From: an uncultured Clostridia bacterium
GTDB taxonomy: Bacteria; Bacillota_A; Clostridia; Oscillospirales; Oscillospiraceae
Direction: 5' to 3'
DNA length: 20,939 bases
NCBI GenBank assembly: GCA_947307505.1
Contig: CAMZJG010000002.1
Span: 1 to 20,939, forward strand
Shown here: one piece after another, positions 16,597 through 20,939 of the stretch
Numbering within the stretch: position 1 is the first letter of the stretch
Layout: every line of letters starts with the position of its first letter
Position numbers and translations under genes: made by a program
Notes under the pieces: model-generated
Database searches by the model: none
What the model was told of the DNA's origin: nothing
The model's input: the letters and a program-made list of their open reading frames with translations, nothing else

Positions 16597-17118
16597 ATGG
16601 GTCTCATCCATCTCTACTGCGGAGACGGCAAGGGCAAGACCACCGCATCCATCGGTCTGGCAGTGCGCTGCGCCGGAGCCGGGGGCCGGGTGATCTTCAC
16701 CCAGTTCTTCAAGGACGGATCCTCCTCCGAGCTGCGGATCCTGGAGTCCCTGCCGGGGGTCCGGGTGCTGATCTGTCCCAGGAAATACGGCTTTTTCAAA
16801 CGCATGAGCGAGGAGCAGAAGGCCGCCGCCCGGGAGGATTTCACCGCCCTGCTGCGCGACGCCCTTTCCGCCGCCCGGGAGGGAGCGGAGCTGCTGGTGC
16901 TGGACGAGGCGGTGTCCGCCTGCAATCATGGGGTCATCCCGGAGGCGGAGCTGCTGGATTTCCTGCGGCATAATAAGCCGGAGGGGCTGGAGGTGGCCGT
17001 CACCGGCCGGAACCCCTCGGAAGCCCTGATGGCCGAAGCGGATTACATCACGGAGATGGTCAAGCGCCGCCACCCCTTCGACCGGGGCATCGCCGCCCGG
17101 AGAGGCGTGGAGTTTTAA
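16597..17118 (+). CDS. cobO: Corrinoid adenosyltransferase (CobA/CobO/BtuR type)
   Basis: Transfers the 5'-deoxyadenosyl group from ATP to the reduced cobalt of corrinoids. The 173-residue protein starts HLYCGDGKGKTTASIGLAVR, with the characteristic P-loop GDGKGKTT at 9-16, and has IFTQFFKDG, LLVLDEAVSA and VAVTGRNPSEALMAEADYITEM, all typical. It is shorter than proteobacterial members because the N-terminal extension is missing, as is usual in clostridia. GGGAGGT sits seven bases before ATG 16597, two bases after cbiP. It is the last recognisable biosynthetic gene of the operon. Confidence 0.95.
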   Translation: MGLIHLYCGDGKGKTTASIGLAVRCAGAGGRVIFTQFFKDGSSSELRILESLPGVRVLICPRKYGFFKRMSEEQKAAAREDFTALLRDALSAAREGAELLVLDEAVSACNHGVIPEAELLDFLRHNKPEGLEVAVTGRNPSEALMAEADYITEMVKRRHPFDRGIAARRGVEF

Positions 17119-17148
17119 ACCGGAGATCAACCGGGAGGAGAAAGAGAC

Positions 17149-17700
17149 ATGCGCTTTCAGGAGTTACTGGATCGGGAGATGGAACGGCTGGGCAGGACCA
17201 ACGCGGAACTGGCCGCCGCCTCCGGCCTGGGCAAAAGCACCCTGAGCCGATACCGCCGGGGGGAACGGGAACCCCGCTGGGGCAGTCCCCAGCTCTGGCA
17301 GCTGGCCAAAGGACTCACCGCCCTGGGGGGCGGGGACGACGCGGAACTGGACGCGCTGCACACCGCCCTGGGGGAATGCCTCAGCACCGGTCTGCGCCTG
17401 GACCATGCCACCTATATCACCCGCCTGAGTTCCCTCTGCCGCTGTCTGAATATCCGCAGCAGCGCCCTGGCCCGGGCGCTGGCCTACGACCCCTCCTATA
17501 TCTCCCGCATCCTGGCGGGCACCCGGAGACCCGGAGACGCGGCGGGCTTCACCGCCCAGGTGGCGGCCTATGCCGCCCGGCTCGCCTTCTCCCCGGACCG
17601 GCGCAAGGAGCTCCAGGCCCTGCTGAACTGCTCCCCCGCGGTCCTGGAGACCCGGGAAAAGGCCATGTCCGCCATCCGCCGCTGGCTGAGCGAATACTGA
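17149..17700 (+). CDS. Two-HTH (XRE-like) DNA-binding protein at operon end
   Basis: A 183-residue probable DNA-binding protein. Two helix-turn-helix segments can be aligned to each other: residues 19-42 (ELAAASGLGKSTLSRYRRG core) and 105-128 (ALARALAYDPSYISRILAG core). Both share the pattern 'xLAxAxxxxxSxxSRxxxGxRxP'. The segment between them contains a helical, Leu-rich stretch, and the tail (ELQALLNCSPAVLE and onward) is also helical. I see no ligand or sensor domain. GGAGGAG precedes the ATG, and only 30 bp separate it from the adenosyltransferase gene, so it is probably co-transcribed with the cobalamin genes and switched by the same riboswitch. Target and function are unknown; it may regulate other corrinoid genes, or merely be a neighbour. 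Confidence 0.8.
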   Translation: MRFQELLDREMERLGRTNAELAAASGLGKSTLSRYRRGEREPRWGSPQLWQLAKGLTALGGGDDAELDALHTALGECLSTGLRLDHATYITRLSSLCRCLNIRSSALARALAYDPSYISRILAGTRRPGDAAGFTAQVAAYAARLAFSPDRRKELQALLNCSPAVLETREKAMSAIRRWLSEY

Positions 17701-17744
17701 CGATCCCGAGAGCGAACTCCAGGAGGAACCGCCTGCGATCAGCC

Positions 17745-17773
17745 TGCCCCGGCAAAAGCCGGGGCAATTTCCT
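17745..17773 (+). terminator. Terminator of the cobalamin operon
   Basis: TGCCCCGGC (17745-17753), loop AAAA, GCCGGGGCA (17758-17766), then ATTTCCTT. A 9-bp stable stem with a short U-rich tail, 45 bp after the HTH gene. Confidence 0.82.
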
Positions 17774-17784
17774 TCATGTTCCTC

Positions 17785-17813
17785 TTGCAATTTTCCGGCG
17801 AACGTGTTATTCT
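17785..17813 (+). promoter_or_regulatory. Promoter-like sequence ahead of the candidate RNA
   Basis: TTGCAA (17785-17790), 17-bp spacer, TATTCT (17808-17813). Spacing is ideal and each box differs from consensus at one or two positions. It lies just after the operon terminator and points into a gene-free hairpin-rich stretch. Confidence 0.5.
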
Positions 17814-17819
17814 CTCCAA

Positions 17820-18065
17820 AGATAATTCCATATGGTCGTTTCCGATCCAGCCGGCCTAAAGACGCGAGCCCATGGCCCCCTGGACAGCCGCGCCGGGCTC
17901 CCGGCGCGCAAGAGTGGGAAGGGAAACGTTCCCGCTTTCCGTGTTTGAGAAGGAAACCCTCCGCCGCATCCCGGCGCCTCTGCGCCTGCGGGATACCTGA
18001 GCCTGCGTATTCGCGGGGGCGGTCTGTTTTCTTGGAAGAGGACGGACCGCCCCCGTTTCTGTTCT
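17820..18065 (+). ncRNA. Candidate structured small RNA, class not recognised
   Basis: About 245 bases without a credible gene form a series of stable hairpins. They are TCCAG..CTGGA with inner GGCC/GGCC (17846-17884), CGCGCCGG/CCGGCGCG (17889-17908), a nested GGGAA/TTCCC hairpin (17916-17940), and ATCCCG-GCGC/GCGC-CGGGAT (17968-17994). The series ends in a strong terminator at 18014-18065. With the promoter-like boxes upstream, this has the layout of an independent small RNA gene or a terminated leader. I could not match it to 6S, SRP, RNase P, tmRNA or a known riboswitch. The open frames crossing it lack start signals. Confidence 0.45.
18014..18065 (+). terminator. Strong terminator of the candidate RNA
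   Basis: CGGGGGCGGTCTGT (18014-18027) pairs with ACGGACCGCCCCCG (18042-18055), 14 pairs with one G-U, loop of 14 bases, then TTTCTGTTCT. No coding gene ends nearby on the plus strand, so it must serve the RNA candidate or catch read-through from the operon. Confidence 0.8.
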
Positions 18066-18115
18066 CCCCGTCGCTCCGGAGAGGCGACGCTCCGGCTCCT
18101 CTCCGGCCAATCAGA

Positions 18116-18150
18116 TTGTGTCATCTCATTCACACAAGTTTTATCCTTCT
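18116..18150 (+). terminator. Weak terminator-like hairpin
   Basis: TTGTGT (18116-18121) with ACACAA (18132-18137), 10-base loop, followed by GTTTTATCCTTCTC. Just upstream, CGTCGC/GCGACG (18069-18074/18084-18089) forms another hairpin. Role uncertain. Confidence 0.3.
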
Positions 18151-18160
18151 CTTCTCCGTC

Positions 18161-18200
18161 GGAAAAAGCTCCGGTATTCCGCACCGGAGCTTTTTCCTTT
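18161..18200. terminator. Bidirectional terminator upstream of birA
   Basis: A 15-bp perfect stem, GGAAAAAGCTCCGGT (18161-18175) and its complement (18183-18197), loop ATTCCGC. The A-run on one arm and T-run on the other make it usable in both directions. It isolates the birA promoter from upstream transcription. Confidence 0.85.
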
Positions 18201-18214
18201 TCTCCCCTGCCGAC

Positions 18215-18244
18215 TTGACAGATCGTAAACCGCGATCCTATAAT
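18215..18244 (+). promoter_or_regulatory. Promoter of birA-bioY
   Basis: TTGACA (18215-18220), 18-bp spacer, TATAAT (18239-18244): perfect hexamers, about 30 bp before the birA start. It is overlapped by the biotin operator. Confidence 0.9.
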
Positions 18245-18255
18245 CGGTTTACGAT
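18222..18255. promoter_or_regulatory. BirA biotin operator
   Basis: Perfect inverted repeat ATCGTAAACCG (18222-18232) and CGGTTTACGAT (18245-18255). The 9-base half-sites TCGTAAACC and GGTTTACGA are 14 bp apart and differ from the known BirA consensus half-site TTGTAAACC at one base. It covers the spacer and -10 box, so bound BirA would block the promoter of its own gene and bioY. Confidence 0.9.
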
Positions 18256-18274
18256 TTGAACGGGGAGGGATACC

Positions 18275-19267
18275 ATGGCAGCTATGGACGAGGTCCTGCG
18301 GATCCTGGAAGCCCGGCGGGGCGAAGCGGTATCCGGGGAACAGATGGCCGCGGACCTGGGACTCAGCCGGGCGGCGGTGTGGAAAGCGGTCTCCGGGCTG
18401 AAGGACCGGGGCTTCCGGATCGCCGCCGGACCCAACCGGGGTTATACCCTGGCGTCCGACGGGGGGAGCCTCCATCCGGAAACCATCCGTCGGCATCTCC
18501 GGGCAGCCGGAGAGTTTCAGCTCCGGGTATACGACCGGGTGGAGGGCAGCACCAACGACCTGGTCCGGGAAGCTGCGGTCCGGGGGGAGGCGGAAGGCCT
18601 CGCGGTGATCGCGGATACCCAGACCGCCGGTCGGGGACGGCAGGGCCGCACCTTCGTCTCCCCTCCGGGCACCGGGGCCTATCTCAGCCTGCTCCTGCGG
18701 CCGAAGCTCCCGGCGGCGGAGGCCGTGGCCATCACGGGGATCGCCGCGGTGGCGGTGGTCCGGGCCCTGGGGGATCTCGGCGTCGGCGGCGCCGGGATCA
18801 AATGGGTAAACGATATCTATCTCCGGGGCCGGAAGGTCTGCGGCATCCTCACGGAGGCGACCCTGGATATGGAGAGCGGCGGCCTGGACTATGCCGTGCT
18901 GGGGATCGGGGTGAATCTGTTTTCACCCCCCGGAGGGTTTCCCCCGGAGCTGACGGAGATCGCCGGGGCGGTATTTCCCGGGAAGCCGGAGGACGACGAG
19001 CGCAGCCGCCTCATCGCTGCCATCCTGGACCGGTTCCTTCCCCTGTACCGGGCCCTGCCGGACAAGGGCTGGCTGGAGGAATACCGCTCCCGCAGCATCC
19101 TCACGGGGCGGGAGGTCCGCTTCCTCCGGGAGGGGCGGGAGCAGCGGGGCCTGGCGTTGGGGGTGGACGATTCCGCCCGGCTGCTGCTCCGGCTTTCCGA
19201 CGGGGAGGAGACCGCCCTCTCCTCCGGGGAAGTCCAGCTGGTCCGCCCCCTGAAGGACAAAGGATGA
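18275..19267 (+). CDS. birA: Bifunctional biotin-protein ligase and biotin repressor
   Basis: Attaches biotin to carboxylase carrier proteins via biotinyl-AMP and represses biotin genes when loaded. The 330-residue protein has an N-terminal winged helix (~20-60; SGEQMAADLGLSRAAVWKAV) for DNA binding. The ligase domain follows, with biotin/ATP loop GRGRQGR (119-125), KWVND (176-180) and GRKVCGILTEA. A small C-terminal SH3-like domain ends in EVQLVRPLK. The regulatory domain and the operator at its promoter agree that this is the repressing class. GGGAGGGA (18262-18269) precedes ATG 18275; a second ATG nine bases on is possible. It overlaps bioY by four bases. Confidence 0.96.
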   Translation: MAAMDEVLRILEARRGEAVSGEQMAADLGLSRAAVWKAVSGLKDRGFRIAAGPNRGYTLASDGGSLHPETIRRHLRAAGEFQLRVYDRVEGSTNDLVREAAVRGEAEGLAVIADTQTAGRGRQGRTFVSPPGTGAYLSLLLRPKLPAAEAVAITGIAAVAVVRALGDLGVGGAGIKWVNDIYLRGRKVCGILTEATLDMESGGLDYAVLGIGVNLFSPPGGFPPELTEIAGAVFPGKPEDDERSRLIAAILDRFLPLYRALPDKGWLEEYRSRSILTGREVRFLREGREQRGLALGVDDSARLLLRLSDGEETALSSGEVQLVRPLKDKG

Positions 19268-19791
19268 AAAGCCGGTTTTCCGCGGCGGACCTGGCCCGCA
19301 CGGGGCTCTTTGCCGCCCTGATCATCGTCTGTACGTTTCTCACCGTTCCCCTGCCCACTGGGGTGCCCCTCACCCTCCAGACCTTTGCCGTCGCCCTGGG
19401 GGGCTTCCTCCTGGGGCCGGTGTACGGGACCCTGGCGGTGGGGGTATACCTGCTGCTGGGGGCGGCGGGGCTGCCGGTGTTTTCCGGCTTCACCGGGGGG
19501 ATCGGCCGTTTTATCGGCCCCACGGGGGGCTTCCTCTGGGGTTTTCTCCTCCTGGCTGCGGGCTGCGGCCTGGTCCGGGGCCGGTCCCTTCCCCTCCGCT
19601 TCCTGCCGGGGCTGGCGGGCCTGCTGCTCTGCCACCTGCTCGGAGTATGGTGGTACGCCCGCACCGCCGGGCCGGCTTTTCCCGCCGCCGCTTTGTCGGT
19701 GAGCATCCCCTTTCTGCCCAAGGACGTATCGTCCCTGGTCTTCGCCCTGGCCTTCGCCCGGCTGCTGGAAAAGCGGGGCGTCCTGCGGTGA
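19264..19791 (+). CDS. bioY: Biotin transporter BioY (ECF substrate-binding subunit)
   Basis: The integral membrane S component that binds biotin for uptake, normally with the shared EcfA/EcfT energising module, which is not in this window. The 175-residue protein has about six hydrophobic spans. Family text includes ALIIVCTFLTVPLPTGVPLTLQTF, GFLLGPVYGTLAVGVYLLLGAAGLPVFSG, GGIGRFIGPTGGFLWGF, and IPFLPKDVSSLVFA near the C-terminus. The upstream-extended open frame belongs to birA's shadow. ATG 19264 lies in an ATGA overlap with the birA stop, so it is translated from the same message and repressed through the same operator. Confidence 0.95.
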   Translation: MKSRFSAADLARTGLFAALIIVCTFLTVPLPTGVPLTLQTFAVALGGFLLGPVYGTLAVGVYLLLGAAGLPVFSGFTGGIGRFIGPTGGFLWGFLLLAAGCGLVRGRSLPLRFLPGLAGLLLCHLLGVWWYARTAGPAFPAAALSVSIPFLPKDVSSLVFALAFARLLEKRGVLR

Positions 19792-19815
19792 GCCGCAGCG
19801 GAACAAAAACGGAAA

Positions 19816-19853
19816 GATCCCCCGCAGGCGGCTTTCTGCTCCTGCGGGGGATC
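19816..19853. terminator. Terminator between convergent bioY and flavoenzyme gene
   Basis: GATCCCCCGCAGG (19816-19828) pairs with CCTGCGGGGGATC (19841-19853), 13 perfect pairs, 12-base loop. On the minus strand it is followed by TTTCCGTTTTTGTTCC, so it acts best for the minus-strand gene; on the plus strand the T-run is missing. Confidence 0.8.
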
Positions 19854-19876
19854 CTGCATCTCCGGGCGTCAGCGGG

Positions 19877-20939
19877 TCATTTCCCGATGTCCATGGCCAC
19901 GTTGAAGCCCAGGCGGTTGGCTTCGTATACGTTCTTGGCCGCCAGACAGTCCCCGATGGGATAGAACACCGGGGCGGCGAGGCCGAAGGCGGCAGCCTCC
20001 TCCTGCAGAGGCGCGCGGCCCAGGGCGTTCACGATGCTGTCCGCCTCCAGGGCGATCTCCCCCTCAGGGGTCTCGCACAGCACCCTGTTTCCGTCGATTG
20101 CCTTCACCCGGGTCTGGGTGCGAGCCTCGATCCCCCGCTTCCGCAGCTGCTCCAGGACCGCGCTGCGGTGGCAGGAGTTGTTGACGAAGTTCAGGGTCTT
20201 CTCCGCCTCGATCACCACGGCTTCCCGGCCCAGACTCTGGAGGTAGATGGCCAGCTCCGTGCCCGCCATGCCGCCGCCCAGGATCAGGACCTTCTTCCCC
20301 AGGGCTTCGGGGGCCGAATAGGCCTTCGTCACCTCCACGGTCCGCTCCAGGCCGGGGATATCCGGCATGGCGGCCTTGGAGCCGATGGCGGCGATGACCA
20401 CGTCCGCCCCCAGGGCTTCGGCCTCCGCCGGGGTGAGGGCGCGGTTCAGGTGGACCTCCACGCCCGCGTCGTACAGCCGCCGGGCCTGCCGGGCCAGGTA
20501 TTCCGCCAGGTGTTTCTTGAAGGGGACCTTCTCCTCGCACAGGAGGACGCCCCCCAGCCGGTCCGACTTCTCATAAAGACTGACCCGGTGGCCCCGCTTC
20601 GCAGCGGTGATGGCCGCCTGCATCCCGGCGACGCCGCCCCCCAGGACAAGGACCTGTTTCTTCTCCGCGGGCAGCGGGGCGGTGGAGAACTCCTCCTCCC
20701 GGCCGATGGTGGGATTCAGGGTGCAGCAGAACTGGCCGGAGGACATGACTTCGCTGAAGCAGTGGTAGCAGCGGATGCAGCGGTCCACGTCGTCAGCCCG
20801 GCCGGTGCGGGCCTTGTTGGGCAGATCCGGGTCCGCGATGAGGCCGCGGGCCATCTCCACGATATCCGCCTGGCCGGAGGCGACGATCTCCTCCAGATAG
20901 GCCGGATCCGAGAGGGCGCCCACGGTGGCCACCTTCGAC
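19877..20939 (-). CDS. Enoate reductase-like FAD/FeS oxidoreductase (N-terminus outside window)
   Basis: The C-terminal part, about 353 residues, of an Old Yellow Enzyme-type multi-domain reductase (2-enoate or 2,4-dienoyl-CoA reductase and trimethylamine dehydrogenase family). The visible part starts at the end of the TIM barrel (VATVGALSDP, ADIVEMARGLIADPDLPNKA). A 4Fe-4S cysteine cluster follows (CIRCYHC, then FCCTLNP), whose first three cysteines are spaced two apart, as in trimethylamine dehydrogenase. Next are an FAD Rossmann motif, VLGGGVAGMQAA, and an NAD(P)-like fold with ILGGGMAGTELAIYL, ending YPIGDCLAAKNVYEANRLGFNVAMDIGK. The frame is open through the right edge, so the flavin TIM barrel is not seen. 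Substrate unknown. Confidence 0.9.
   Translation of the reverse strand, partial: SKVATVGALSDPAYLEEIVASGQADIVEMARGLIADPDLPNKARTGRADDVDRCIRCYHCFSEVMSSGQFCCTLNPTIGREEEFSTAPLPAEKKQVLVLGGGVAGMQAAITAAKRGHRVSLYEKSDRLGGVLLCEEKVPFKKHLAEYLARQARRLYDAGVEVHLNRALTPAEAEALGADVVIAAIGSKAAMPDIPGLERTVEVTKAYSAPEALGKKVLILGGGMAGTELAIYLQSLGREAVVIEAEKTLNFVNNSCHRSAVLEQLRKRGIEARTQTRVKAIDGNRVLCETPEGEIALEADSIVNALGRAPLQEEAAAFGLAAPVFYPIGDCLAAKNVYEANRLGFNVAMDIGK

Noticed and set aside
17846..17905. Possible cyclic-di-GMP-I riboswitch, because of GCCGGCCTAAA and GGACAGCCG
   Set aside because: The required 5' half (the GCAAACC-like and GGGACGCAAAG segments) is missing, and no gene follows as a target; the likeness is only partial.
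17804..18259. 151-codon open frame in the gap before birA
   Set aside because: No ribosome binding site, Arg/Pro/Ser-rich text, and it runs through several stable hairpins and terminators.
19261..19267. birA and bioY as one fused protein, since the bioY frame is open upstream to 18256
   Set aside because: The birA frame ends with its own stop at 19267, and the upstream part of the bioY frame is low-complexity shadow text; ATG 19264 gives a normal BioY.
20760..20790. Unusual cysteine spacing in the iron-sulfur site of the minus-strand flavoenzyme
   Set aside because: It differs from E. coli-type 2,4-dienoyl-CoA reductase, but C-x2-C-x2-C is the arrangement in trimethylamine dehydrogenase, so it is within family variation.
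1..20939. CRISPR arrays, tRNA or rRNA genes, integrases or prophage genes
   Set aside because: No regularly spaced repeats, tRNA-like cloverleaf, rRNA text or recombinase motifs were seen on either strand.

Overview
The window looks like chromosome from a high-GC anaerobic Firmicute, probably a class Clostridia gut-type bacterium (Oscillospiraceae-like). This is inferred from gene content and very GC-rich third codon positions, not from a marker gene. Supporting content: oxygen-independent (CbiD/CbiG type) cobalamin synthesis, a flavin reductase-rubredoxin fusion, a DUF554 membrane protein, a DUF1273/SLOG protein, a BirA repressor-ligase with a BioY transporter, and strong AGGAGG ribosome binding sites with frequent TTG or GTG starts.

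Layout. (1) 1-5154, mixed genes: the 3' part of a serine acetyltransferase; a SLOG protein; a ~200-bp palindromic intergenic repeat; a zinc alcohol dehydrogenase; a convergent flavin reductase-rubredoxin protein; an AT-richer lipoprotein gene read divergently from it; and a DUF554 membrane protein with a strong terminator. (2) 5193-17773, one ~12.5-kb cobalamin operon. It has a consensus promoter, a cobalamin riboswitch with antiterminator and terminator, then cbiA, cbiC, cbiD, cbiF, cbiG, cbiH, a cbiJ-cbiE-cbiT fusion, cbiB, cobD, cbiP and an adenosyltransferase gene. A two-HTH regulator closes the row before a terminator. (3) 17701-18274, a gene-free stretch with a promoter-like sequence, several stable hairpins and a strong terminator: a candidate small structured RNA of no class I recognise. 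(4) 18215-19791, birA-bioY under a promoter overlapped by a near-perfect BirA operator. (5) 19816-20939, a terminator and the C-terminal part of a minus-strand flavin/iron-sulfur enoate-reductase-like enzyme that runs off the window.

How the genes work together. The cobalamin operon encodes ring methylation, contraction and reduction (CbiH, CbiF, CbiG, CbiD, CbiJ, CbiT, CbiE, CbiC), a,c-diamidation (CbiA), adenosylation (CobA/CobO-type), the remaining amidations (CbiP), and aminopropanol arm synthesis and attachment (CobD, CbiB). The cobalt chelatase, CbiL and the nucleotide-loop genes (cobU, cobS, cobT) are not here and must lie elsewhere if the pathway is complete. Adenosylcobalamin should shut the operon off through the leader riboswitch. 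Biotin uptake and ligation are under BirA autorepression.

I found no clearly unprecedented system. The most interesting items are the orphan RNA candidate, the two-HTH protein ending the B12 operon, the palindromic repeat with compensatory base changes between its arms, and the divergent promoter region feeding the AT-rich lipoprotein gene.
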